In this document: one piece after another, positions 32,654 to 39,390 of the stretch
Layout of the letters: every line of letters begins with the position of its first letter
Position numbering within the stretch: position 1 is the first letter of the stretch
NCBI GenBank assembly: GCA_029780115.1
Contig: JAKOZG010000012.1
Location: forward strand, 1 to 39,390
DNA length: 39,390 nucleotides
Source of the DNA: Thermotogota bacterium
Lineage (GTDB): Bacteria; Thermotogota; Thermotogae; Petrotogales; Petrotogaceae
Reading direction: 5' to 3'
The notes under the pieces: generated by a model
The model's input: only the letters and a program-made list of their open reading frames with translations
Database searches by the model: none
Told to the model about the DNA's origin: nothing
Program-made: the position numbers and the translations under genes

Positions 32654-34336
32654 CTATACGTTTACAATCTCAAATACGGCCTTTTCCGCTTCACTTATGA
32701 GTCTCTTGGCTTCTTCTTCAGATTCACCATTTACCATGATATAAAATTTTATTTTTGGTTCTGTACCAGAAGGTCTTCCTATTAGTTTCACTTTCCCGTA
32801 TCTTAATTCAACAACATTTGATTTAGGAAATCCCTCTACACCTTTTAAATAATCTAAAGTCTCTTTAAGTTCGTATTCTCCAATTTTTACAGGAGGTGTC
32901 TTTCTCATCTTACTCATTATTCTATTAATTTTCTGAAGTCCAGTAAAACCTTCATAAGTAAAAGAAAGAAGTTTTTCTTCATAAAATCCATATTTTTCTT
33001 TCAGTTCCTTCAAATACTCTGTGAGAGTTTTTTTATTCGATAACATTTCTGAAGACATGACTGTAATAAGTGCGGCGGTAATAACTGCATCTTTGTCACG
33101 AACATGGTCGTTGGCTAAATATCCATAACTTTCTTCAAAACCAAACAAAAACTTTTTACCTTTCTTTTTGTTCTTTTCAATTTTTTCACCAATAAACTTA
33201 AATCCTGTCAAGGTTTCTTCTACTTCTACACCAAATTCTTGAGCTATGGGTTTCACCATATCAGTCGTTACTATAGTTTTCACGATGTAGTCTCCAGGTT
33301 TTATAGAAGAATAATCATAAAATTTTTTCAACAAAAAATGAGTTAACATTACTCCAACCTGATTTCCAGTAAAAGTTACGTACTCATCCCTATATTTTTC
33401 ATATACACCAATTCTATCACCGTCAGGATCTGTAGCAAGAACTAGATTCGCATCAACTTCTTTTGCTTTTATCAAAGCTAACTCAAATGCTTCCTTTTCT
33501 TCAGGATTAGGAGACTTAACCGTTGAAAATTCGGGATCAATTTTTGATTGCTCCTCAACAAGATTTACTTCAAATCCTAATCTGGTTAGAATTCCGTATA
33601 CAAGCTTTAAAGCTGCCCCATACAACGGTGTATAAACTATAACAGGTTTTACACCTAGGTTTGGGTTTAAACTTCTAATATATCCTTCGATTTCATCTAA
33701 ATAATCGTTAAATATTTCATCATTAAGAATTATTATTTTTTCTGATTTTACACCTTCTTCAAAAGAGATTATATTAACATCTTTAAAATAATCAAGTTTT
33801 TCAATCTCATTTGTTATTTCGTTTGCATACTTTGGAACAGCTTGCGTTCCATCAGAAGTATAAACCTTATAACCATTATATTCCGGAGGGTTGTGACTGG
33901 CTGTTATTATAATACCACCGTCAGTTTTTAATTTTCTAACAGCATAAGATAAGAGAGGAGTGGGAGCAACCTGATCAAAAATATAAACAAAGATATTATT
34001 TGCGGCTAAAACACTTGCTGCTATTCTAGCAAAAAGATCGGAATATTTTCTAGTATCATACGCAATAACAACACTTGGAAAATCTTTATGTTTTTTTAGA
34101 TAGTTTGCATAACCTTGTGTGGTACGAGCAACTGTATATATATTCATTCTGTTGCTTCCAGCACCTATTTTCCCCCTCAAACCTCCGGTACCAAATTCTA
34201 AATCTTTAAAAAATCTATCTATTATTTCTTCTTCATTTCCCTTTAAACTTAAGAGCTCTTCTTTTAATTCAGGATCATCAACATTCTCAAGCCATAATTG
34301 ATATACTTCAAAAGCTTTTTCAACAACATCATCCAT
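32654..34336 (-). CDS. Phosphohexomutase (phosphoglucomutase/phosphomannomutase family)
   Basis: An alpha-D-phosphohexomutase of about 560 aa, the long PGM type (PgcA/YbbT-like) that interconverts glucose-1- and glucose-6-phosphate. The motifs are 'LEFGTGGLRGKIGAGSNRMN' near the N-terminus, the phosphoserine loop 'IIITASHNPPEYNGYKVY', the metal loop 'LATDPDGDRIGVYE', the sugar-binding loop 'FGFEESYGYL' and the C-terminal 'GRPSGTEPKIKFYI'. The start is ATG 34336, with AGGAGG 8 bases upstream; a GTG nine bases earlier abuts that site. It could feed glucose-1-phosphate to UDP-glucose and the sucrose-phosphate-synthase-like enzyme. Phosphomannomutase activity is possible. Confidence 0.9.
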   Translation of the reverse strand: MDDVVEKAFEVYQLWLENVDDPELKEELLSLKGNEEEIIDRFFKDLEFGTGGLRGKIGAGSNRMNIYTVARTTQGYANYLKKHKDFPSVVIAYDTRKYSDLFARIAASVLAANNIFVYIFDQVAPTPLLSYAVRKLKTDGGIIITASHNPPEYNGYKVYTSDGTQAVPKYANEITNEIEKLDYFKDVNIISFEEGVKSEKIIILNDEIFNDYLDEIEGYIRSLNPNLGVKPVIVYTPLYGAALKLVYGILTRLGFEVNLVEEQSKIDPEFSTVKSPNPEEKEAFELALIKAKEVDANLVLATDPDGDRIGVYEKYRDEYVTFTGNQVGVMLTHFLLKKFYDYSSIKPGDYIVKTIVTTDMVKPIAQEFGVEVEETLTGFKFIGEKIEKNKKKGKKFLFGFEESYGYLANDHVRDKDAVITAALITVMSSEMLSNKKTLTEYLKELKEKYGFYEEKLLSFTYEGFTGLQKINRIMSKMRKTPPVKIGEYELKETLDYLKGVEGFPKSNVVELRYGKVKLIGRPSGTEPKIKFYIMVNGESEEEAKRLISEAEKAVFEIVNV

Positions 34337-34403
34337 GTCTCGCACCTCCTTTTGTAGAACAGATTATTCTTTTGCTAAAAAACCGTTATTTTTATCATTA
34401 TAA

Positions 34404-34412
34404 ATTATATCA
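34404..34412 (-). promoter_or_regulatory. Extended -10 promoter of the phosphohexomutase gene
   Basis: On the minus strand TG (34412-34411), A, TATAAT (34409-34404), about 68 bases before the start codon. The -35 region, at the end of the nitroreductase gene, is poor. Confidence 0.5.
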
Positions 34413-34429
34413 TACCTTTAAAATAAAAA

Positions 34430-35005
34430 TTAGAAACTATTAAAATGGATGATTTTTTCTAAAGGCCTTTTTGGTACATGATAATTGCCTTCTTCATCTA
34501 CATAATATTTAACAGTTTCATCGTTATCTTCAACAAAAGATTCATGCGCTTTATAACCTAAGGCAATTACTGAATCAATATCATATTCTTCAGGAACATT
34601 TAACAGCTCTCTAATATTTTCTCTTTTCACTGAAGCAATAACACAACTCCCTATACCTAATCCCCAAGCAGCTAATAGTATATTTTCAAAAGCTGCACCA
34701 ATATCGTGACCTATCCACCTTGTTGCACGTGATTTATTCACCAATATAACTATATATGCTGTGGGCTTTTCTCCTTCTTTTGGTGTCCCTTTTGGAGCTA
34801 TATATCCCGCCCATGATAAATTTTCAAAAACCTTCTCACAAACTTCCTTCTCAGTAACTACTACATACTCTAAAGGTTGCATGTTTGATGCACTGGGTGC
34901 TAACCTTGCACAATCAACCAAATCTCTTAAAACCTCTTCAGGTATAGGATCTTGTTTAAACCTTCTGATAGTTCTTCTTTGCTTGATAATTTCTCTAATT
35001 TCCAT
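34430..35005 (-). CDS. Nitroreductase family protein
   Basis: This is an FMN-dependent NAD(P)H oxidoreductase fold. The start 'MEIREIIKQRRTIRRFKQDPIPEEVLRDLVDCARLAPSASNMQPLEYVVV' (read in pieces) is classic: 'RRTIRRF' contacts the FMN phosphate and 'APSASNMQP' lines the flavin site. 'GIGSCVIASV' and 'ALGYKA' complete the family pattern. Length 191 aa is usual. AGGAGG lies 8 bases before ATG. It directly follows the YjbQ gene, 25 bases away. Substrates in this family are diverse (nitroaromatics, quinones, flavins) and cannot be told from sequence. Confidence 0.9.
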   Translation of the reverse strand: MEIREIIKQRRTIRRFKQDPIPEEVLRDLVDCARLAPSASNMQPLEYVVVTEKEVCEKVFENLSWAGYIAPKGTPKEGEKPTAYIVILVNKSRATRWIGHDIGAAFENILLAAWGLGIGSCVIASVKRENIRELLNVPEEYDIDSVIALGYKAHESFVEDNDETVKYYVDEEGNYHVPKRPLEKIIHFNSF

Positions 35006-35030
35006 AAGATCAACCTCCTATTTTTGAATT

Positions 35031-35447
35031 TTACTCACCTATGATCTTTACCAAAACCCTTTTCCTTCTCATTCCATCAAATTCCCCATAAAAGATTTGT
35101 TCCCATGGGCCAAAATCTAATTTCCCATCAGTAATAGCAACTACAACCTCTCTTCCCATGATAGTTCTTTTTAAGTGAGCATCGGCATTATCCTCAAAGG
35201 TATTATGCTTATATTGGCTATACGGCTTTTCTGGAGCAAGTTTTTCTAGAAAATTTTCAAAATCTTGCAGTAACCCTCTTTCATCATCGTTAATAAACAC
35301 ACTTGCAGTAATATGCATAGCATTACATAACAGTAAGCCATCCTTTATCCCACTTTCTCTTAAACATTCTTCTACAAGAGGCGTTATGTTTATAAACTCT
35401 CTTCTTTTTTCAGTATTAAACCAAAGTTCTTTCCTATACGACTTCAC
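35031..35447 (-). CDS. YjbQ/UPF0047 family protein
   Basis: A small protein (138 aa) of the YjbQ (secondary thiamine-phosphate synthase enzyme) family. The conserved parts are '[36 protein letters not shown]' (in parts), '[24 protein letters not shown]' and '[23 protein letters not shown]'. The His and Asp residues in these blocks form the family's putative metal site. YjbQ of E. coli shows weak thiamine-phosphate synthase activity, but its real role is not settled. AGGAGG lies 8-10 bases before ATG. First gene of a pair with the nitroreductase. Confidence 0.9.
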   Translation of the reverse strand: MKSYRKELWFNTEKRREFINITPLVEECLRESGIKDGLLLCNAMHITASVFINDDERGLLQDFENFLEKLAPEKPYSQYKHNTFEDNADAHLKRTIMGREVVVAITDGKLDFGPWEQIFYGEFDGMRRKRVLVKIIGE

Positions 35448-35787
35448 TATTAATCCTCCTTTAACATAGTTTTTTAAGATAATTTATATATCTTCAAACA
35501 TTGATTTTAAGTTGTAGAAACATGCTACACGCGCGTCTCTTGATTTAATTAGGTTTTTAACCTACTCATGCATCCTCCTCGTTTTAATCACATTTATATG
35601 CTTTTTTTACACCTTAAATTTAAAACAAAAAATTCAATTTTTATATTAAAAACTTGACAAAAAATTAAAGATGAGGTAATCTTTTCATAGAAAGAGTAAC
35701 ACAAAATAACAAATAAATCAAGCTGAAATTAAGCTCTTCTAAATTACCAAACGCTTTGTTTTTCCAGATTTTAATAAAAATTTTGGG
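35448..35787. other. Divergent intergenic region, 340 bp
   Basis: A+T-rich, with no gene seen. It holds the rightward promoter at 35654-35682. On the left side a short region (about 35528-35545, CTACACGCGCGTCTC) is G+C-richer than its surroundings, but no structure with a clear role was found. Confidence 0.4.
35654..35682 (+). promoter_or_regulatory. Promoter of the racemase gene
   Basis: Perfect TTGACA (35654-35659), 17-bp spacer, TAATCT (35677-35682). It leaves a leader of about 100 bases before the racemase start. Confidence 0.6.
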
Positions 35788-36507
35788 GTGATAATTACGG
35801 AAAAAAGTTTAGTAAACCAACCTAACAAAATTTTAGGTGTTTTAGGTGGAATGGGACCAGCAGCAACTGTTGAATTTATGAATATTTTAGTGACAAAATA
35901 TCCCGCTAATTGTGATCAAGAATATCCAAAGATTTTCCTTCTTATGAATCCTCAGATACCAGATCGAAACAAAGCATTATTTGAAAATGGAGAAAATCCG
36001 ACTCCATACTTAAAAGAAGGCCTATTTACGTTAAAAAAATGGGGAGCAGATTTCTTAGCGGTACCTTGCAACGCTGCACACTATTTTATCGATTCTTTTC
36101 TTGATGAACTTGATATTCCCTTTATACACATAATCAAGCATACAATTCTCAAAGCAAAAAATATTTCCCCAAATGGGGCTTGGATAATTTCAACTTTGGC
36201 AACTAGAAAAACAGATTTATATGAAAAATATGCTAGAAAAGAAGGTTATGAGCTGTTTTATCCTACATGGGAATTTTTAGAAGAGATTCAAGAAGCTGTC
36301 GATATGGTAAAAGCTGGGAAACTAAAAGAAAGCGGGAAAAGAATTAAGCCATTATTGAAGTCACTTTGGGAGGAGAGAAAAGTGCCGATAATTGCAGGAT
36401 GTACCGAATTACCTCTTGCTTACAAAGAGGCTAATTTGCCAAAAGAACTTATAATTTCAAGTCTTGAAGCCCTAGCAGATGGTTGCATTAATTTTTGGCT
36501 GAATTGA
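35788..36507 (+). CDS. Aspartate/glutamate racemase family protein
   Basis: A two-cysteine, PLP-independent amino-acid racemase of the Asp/Glu racemase family (aspartate racemase type, COG1794). 'KILGVLGGMGPAATVEFMNIL' opens the fold. The two catalytic cysteines are Cys94 in 'VPCNAAHYF' and Cys205 in 'IAGCTELPLAY'. Length 239 aa is usual. It may supply D-aspartate or a related D-amino acid. The start is odd: GTG 35788 is itself part of a GGGGTGAT sequence that looks like the ribosome binding site, with no other start codon before the conserved core except ATA/ATT codons a few bases later. Single gene with its own promoter. Confidence 0.87.
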   Translation: MIITEKSLVNQPNKILGVLGGMGPAATVEFMNILVTKYPANCDQEYPKIFLLMNPQIPDRNKALFENGENPTPYLKEGLFTLKKWGADFLAVPCNAAHYFIDSFLDELDIPFIHIIKHTILKAKNISPNGAWIISTLATRKTDLYEKYARKEGYELFYPTWEFLEEIQEAVDMVKAGKLKESGKRIKPLLKSLWEERKVPIIAGCTELPLAYKEANLPKELIISSLEALADGCINFWLN

Positions 36508-36531
36508 TTTTTGAATTAATCTTCTAAAACG

Positions 36532-36560
36532 AAACCCAATTTCCAAGGGTTTATTTAGTC
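36532..36560 (+). terminator. Weak terminator between racemase and acetyltransferase
   Basis: AAACCC (36532-36537) pairs with GGGTTT (36547-36552), followed by ATTTAGTCTATTT on the plus strand. The genes converge here. The stem is only 6 bp, so the call is tentative. Confidence 0.4.
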
Positions 36561-37091
36561 TATTTCTAAACCCATTTCTAATATATTGTAAAATTTTCCC
36601 TCAATATAAAAATATCTAGTAATTATCCCTTCTGTTTTAAAACCAAATTTTTCATACAACGCACGGGCTCTAACATTATCCTCTCTCACTTTTAAATTAA
36701 TTTTTCTTATTATCTTTGTCTCTTTGGCCCATTCAATAAGATAAGCCATCAAGTTTGATCCGTCACCTAAACCCCAATATGCCTTTTTAACAGACATTCC
36801 AAATTCACCTATATGTCTTGTTCGCTGTGAACTAGATGCACTAAAAGTTAAGGTCCCAACAATTTCATTATCAACTTCTGCAACTAAAAATATGCAGTTA
36901 TTCTTTTTGTTTGTTTCTTCTATAAATTTTTCTTCCTCTTCAACAGAAATTAGAAACTCCTCTGGAGTACGTGTCAAATAAGTTGTTTCTCCAAATACAG
37001 TTTTTGTATAGTCGATTATATTAGAGGCATCTTCTCGTACTGCTTTCCTTATTACCAATTCTTTCCCGTCTTTCAATTCACATATTTTCAT
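36555..37091 (-). CDS. GNAT family N-acetyltransferase
   Basis: An acetyl-CoA-dependent acetyltransferase of 178 aa. It has the GNAT core: 'LVIRKAVREDASNIIDYTKTVFGET' at the N-terminus, 'FLVAEVDNEIVGTLTFSAS' (strand 4) and the acetyl-CoA loop 'AYWGLGDGSNLMAYLIEWA' near residues 105-122. The C-terminal 'INLKVREDNVRARALYEKFGFKTEGI' is typical of the RimJ/RimL-like and PseH-like side. The substrate is unknown. AAGGGGATTAAGT precedes ATG at 37091. Single gene on the minus strand. Confidence 0.9.
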   Translation of the reverse strand: MKICELKDGKELVIRKAVREDASNIIDYTKTVFGETTYLTRTPEEFLISVEEEEKFIEETNKKNNCIFLVAEVDNEIVGTLTFSASSSQRTRHIGEFGMSVKKAYWGLGDGSNLMAYLIEWAKETKIIRKINLKVREDNVRARALYEKFGFKTEGIITRYFYIEGKFYNILEMGLEID

Positions 37092-37205
37092 ACTTAATCC
37101 CCTTATTACAAAATGTTTTATTCAAATTATCGGGACATGATTTTAGCAAAATGGATAATGTGTAAAAAAACTTATGATTAATTGCCCTTATAACATTTGT
37201 TACCA

Positions 37206-37236
37206 ATTATACCTCAAATAATTTAATTTGTGTAAA
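37206..37236 (-). promoter_or_regulatory. Possible promoter of the acetyltransferase gene
   Basis: On the minus strand TTTACA (37236-37231) and TATAAT (37211-37206), 19 bp apart, slightly long. About 115 bases before the start codon. No TG extension at the usual place. Confidence 0.35.
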
Positions 37237-37281
37237 CTAATTTTATTTTTTTGTTTTTGAAATCTTTTCTTGGTTATATGC

Positions 37282-37312
37282 CAAAGAGAAGCTCATAATG
37301 AGCTTCTCTTTG
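37282..37312 (-). terminator. Long perfect hairpin after the lipoprotein gene
   Basis: A 14-bp perfect inverted repeat, CAAAGAGAAGCTCA (37282-37295) and TGAGCTTCTCTTTG (37299-37312), with a 3-base loop. It lies 54 bases downstream of the lipoprotein stop (minus strand) and is likely its terminator or mRNA 3' end, although the T-rich part is inside the stem (CTCTTTG) and no T-run follows on either strand. Confidence 0.6.
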
Positions 37313-37366
37313 ATAAAATAACAATGTATTGAATTATGTCTTTTGTAAAAAATGAATTCTTCTTAA

Positions 37367-38923
37367 TCAATATTCAATGTCAATAATAGCTTTAAATATT
37401 ATACTATCATCTATTTTAATCTCTAATGTCTTATTGTCTGAAGAATAGAATGTCAAATTATTCAAAATAGTATTGATTAACTCTTCTATCTTTTCTTCTT
37501 CAATTTCTTCTTGATTTAAAAGATCCCATATTTCTAAATCTATCAAATCATCTATCATTGTACTTTTTATACCTAAGTTGTTATTTTTTAAATCTAAAGG
37601 TTCATCCAATAATTTGCTAAAATCTAGAGTCAGAGAGATATCAGCACTTCCTGAAATACCTTCTGATTCTTCTGCTTCCACAGATACTTTCAAGGAAAAA
37701 ACTAATTTATTGTTAGGAAGAATGCTATCAATCTTTTGTAATAAATCTTTCCACTTCGCACTAAATAAATCAATACCTCCTATTTTTAATTCACCGATAT
37801 TTACCCCTAATTCCAACTCCAACTCATCTTTATCTAAACCAATACTTTCATTAAGCATATTTTTTATACTAATATCATCAGATTCACTCGCCTGGGAATA
37901 AAGGGCAAGATATTCATACAAACTGGTCTTTTCGTTATCTGTCCAACCTTCAATGTTTGTTTTGTCTGTTTCAAATATATAAACTTGATTGAAAATTTCT
38001 ACTATAAAGTCCAGCTTTTTAATGACAAAACCCAGTCCTTCTATTTCTAAAACACCCTCGTTAAGCAAATCTTTTGTATTTAACTGGTCATTTGGAGTAG
38101 AAATCTTTGCTAAATTTTTAACTAACTCATCTAAATTAGTCCAAAATAGTTCATTTGTCCAATTATCTTCTGATTCACCATAAAGTTCCCAAAATTCAGA
38201 CATTTGATTAACAGCATCTTCTTTGAAAAGGTATTCTATTAGTTCATTCTCATCCATATTGTATATATTTTCAATATCTTCAAACCATGCCGTTACCACA
38301 TCATTACTTTCATAGATAGCATATAGAGTTCCTGCAATTAATCTCAAGTACATTGCGTCCCTATAATCCAAAACCAACACTTCTGGTTCTACAGTGGGAC
38401 CCGTTAAAAAACTAATTTCATCAGTTGCTTCTTGGGGACCAAACAAAGAGTACAAAGATTCTAAACCTTCTAATACATCCTCTTTGGCTTGACCCTTAAT
38501 TTCAACTTGTAGATCTTTCATTCCAATCAAGTTTTTAGAAGAATTAACCATATCCTTTAGTTTATTAGTTGCTTGTGGGTTATTTTCAAAAATATCGATT
38601 AATCCATCATAAAATTCTTTGACTTGTGCAATATCGTTGTCTTCATCATTGTTTTCTTCCTCTTGAAAATTGAAGACAGTATTGTTTTTGAAACCCATAG
38701 TTTCAGAAGAAGAATTACTTAAATAAACAGCTAAATCTGATATTAACCCACTAACTTCTGTGTCTGTAACAAATGTTAATACATACAAACTATCATTTTT
38801 GGATAAAGAGCTTAAGTTGTCAATAGAACTGGGAATAGTTGGAGAAACTGGCTTAGTTACACATGCTGCAGATGCTAACAACAAAACTACAATAAGTGCA
38901 ATGTAACCATACTTTTTCTTCAT
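37367..38923 (-). CDS. Large acidic lipoprotein, unknown function
   Basis: A 518-aa lipoprotein. The signal ends in the lipobox 'LLLASAAC' with Cys21 as lipidation site (MKKKYGYIALIVVLLLASAAC), so the protein is membrane-anchored on the outer face of the inner or outer membrane. The mature part is rich in Asp, Glu, Asn and Ser, with stretches such as 'EEENNDEDND' and 'NQEEIEEEKIEEL'. It looks mainly helical with some beta-rich ends and no domain I recognise. A 'SGSADISLTLDFSKLL' strand pattern near residue 425 hints at a beta-structured C-terminal part. It carries its own extended -10 promoter and ends at a long hairpin. The GGAGG site lies 8-9 bases before ATG. Confidence 0.8.
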   Translation of the reverse strand: MKKKYGYIALIVVLLLASAACVTKPVSPTIPSSIDNLSSLSKNDSLYVLTFVTDTEVSGLISDLAVYLSNSSSETMGFKNNTVFNFQEEENNDEDNDIAQVKEFYDGLIDIFENNPQATNKLKDMVNSSKNLIGMKDLQVEIKGQAKEDVLEGLESLYSLFGPQEATDEISFLTGPTVEPEVLVLDYRDAMYLRLIAGTLYAIYESNDVVTAWFEDIENIYNMDENELIEYLFKEDAVNQMSEFWELYGESEDNWTNELFWTNLDELVKNLAKISTPNDQLNTKDLLNEGVLEIEGLGFVIKKLDFIVEIFNQVYIFETDKTNIEGWTDNEKTSLYEYLALYSQASESDDISIKNMLNESIGLDKDELELELGVNIGELKIGGIDLFSAKWKDLLQKIDSILPNNKLVFSLKVSVEAEESEGISGSADISLTLDFSKLLDEPLDLKNNNLGIKSTMIDDLIDLEIWDLLNQEEIEEEKIEELINTILNNLTFYSSDNKTLEIKIDDSIIFKAIIDIEY

Positions 38924-39051
38924 AAATTCATCTCCTCCTATTTTTAATTTTCTTTTCTAAATAAAAGAAAATTAAAAAAAAGAAAGACAACATTTTCCAG
39001 CCAACTAAAATAAAATTGTTAAATTAAATTCATCTATATTATTTTTCTGCT

Positions 39052-39060
39052 ATTATATCA
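39052..39060 (-). promoter_or_regulatory. Extended -10 promoter of the lipoprotein gene
   Basis: On the minus strand TG (39060-39059), A, TATAAT (39057-39052). A TTAAAC-like -35 is weak. It gives a leader of about 120 bases. Confidence 0.5.
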
Positions 39061-39194
39061 TAAAAGTTTAACAAAAAGTTTAATAAATGGTTAATTATCA
39101 TGTATTTTCATAAAATAATTTTAACTTATATTTGACGTTATTTAAGTAATCGTTAACTTAGAGATAATGTTAAAATACCATAAAATACCACAAA

Positions 39195-39223
39195 AAATAC
39201 CGCGTTGTAAAAACGCGGTATTT
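39195..39223 (-). terminator. rRNA operon terminator
   Basis: AAATACCGCGTT (39195-39206) pairs with AACGCGGTATTT (39212-39223), loop GTAAA. On the minus strand it is followed by a run of T (GTATTTTTTGTGG). It lies 77 bases past the end of 5S rRNA and should end the rRNA transcript. Confidence 0.85.
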
Positions 39224-39299
39224 CACTTAAAGGGGTGGGACATATGGGGAAATATGGTATGAAAAAAGCAATGTTTAATCTAATATATAAAATTTAAAG

Positions 39300-39390
39300 G
39301 GGGGCAATACCTACTCTCGCACGTTTCACCGTACTACCATCGGCACGATACGGCTTAACCGTCAGGTTCGGAATGGAGCTGGGTGTTTCC
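39300..39390 (-). rRNA. rrf: 5S ribosomal RNA, 3' portion (cut by window end)
   Basis: On the minus strand the sequence reads, in pieces, GGAAACACCCAGCTCCATTCCGAACC, then GCCGATGGTAGTACGG and TGCGAGAGTAGGT, the conserved 5S rRNA core and 3' part. About 90 of some 115-118 bases are inside the window. The 3' end is estimated at about 39300, in the run of G (C on the RNA strand). Confidence 0.93.

Larger units (their letters stand above)
38924..39299. other. Intergenic region between lipoprotein and 5S rRNA
   Basis: A+T-rich. It holds the lipoprotein promoter (39052-39060) and the rRNA operon terminator (39195-39223). A 17-codon plus-strand frame (39244-39297) with an AAAGGGG site is present but not convincing as a gene. 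No other feature seen. Confidence 0.5.

Noticed and set aside
35740-35775. Sequence CGCTTTGTTTTTC shared with the recN gene (about 25133-25146)
   Set aside because: Only 13 identical bases in A+T-rich DNA; flanks diverge, so not taken as a repeat or duplicated fragment.
39244-39297. 17-codon plus-strand frame with AAAGGGG upstream, before 5S rRNA
   Set aside because: Very short, antisense to the rRNA operon trailer, no promoter seen; could be chance.
1-39390. CRISPR arrays, prophage genes, toxin-antitoxin or restriction genes
   Set aside because: No spaced direct repeats and no recognisable genes of these types were seen on either strand.

Overview
The window looks like a chromosomal segment of a low-G+C thermophilic bacterium of the Thermotogota, most probably Petrotoga or a close relative. 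This is inferred from gene content: a dihydrofolate reductase of the Thermotoga maritima type, a SpoVS protein in what is probably a non-sporulating genome, a stand-alone sucrose-phosphate-synthase-like glycosyltransferase, and MalEFG-, BtuFCD- and FbpABC-type uptake systems. No marker gene can be searched here, so the genus is a guess. Genes are tightly packed, Shine-Dalgarno sites are strong (AGGAGG), and GTG and TTG starts are common.

Left end (1-2.2 kb): the 3' end of an IscB-type RNA-guided nuclease gene runs into an IS200/IS605-like end hairpin. That hairpin abuts a methyl-accepting chemotaxis gene that has lost its 5' end. From 2.6 to 6.8 kb lies an FbpABC-type (iron/polyamine family) ABC importer whose two permease halves are fused and carry an extra N-terminal extracytoplasmic domain. 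From 6.9 to 9.85 kb, on the minus strand, lies a vitamin B12 importer (btuF-btuC-btuD order) under a cobalamin riboswitch.

9.9-16.7 kb (plus strand): spoVS, a small unknown gene, a DUF1385 (YqhQ) membrane protein, a 600-bp leader, rho, an alpha/beta hydrolase with a probable leaderless promoter, pyrE and a DegP/HtrA-type protease ending at a strong terminator. 16.8-21.25 kb (minus strand): a MalEFG-type sugar importer operon with glmM as its last gene. 21.7-27.0 kb (plus strand): a PfkB sugar kinase, dihydrofolate reductase and a sucrose-phosphate-synthase-like enzyme, then recN with a HEAT-repeat partner.

27.0-27.4 kb carries tmRNA (ssrA) with its promoter, and a terminator follows. Next come a MATE transporter and a two-gene unit: a 58-residue protein and an ABC-type ATPase that has lost nearly all catalytic motifs except Walker A. 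This unit sits behind a hairpin that hides its ribosome binding site, and it is the best candidate for something undescribed. 30.2-35.4 kb (minus strand) holds an exported unknown protein, truA, an unknown cytosolic protein, a phosphohexomutase, a nitroreductase and a YjbQ protein. An Asp/Glu racemase, a GNAT acetyltransferase and a large acidic lipoprotein follow. The window ends inside a minus-strand 5S rRNA gene, the tail of an rRNA operon, with its terminator.

Nine promoter-like sites share an extended -10 element (TGn followed by TATAAT or TAAAAT), a consistent promoter signature of this genome. No CRISPR array, prophage or tRNA gene was seen.
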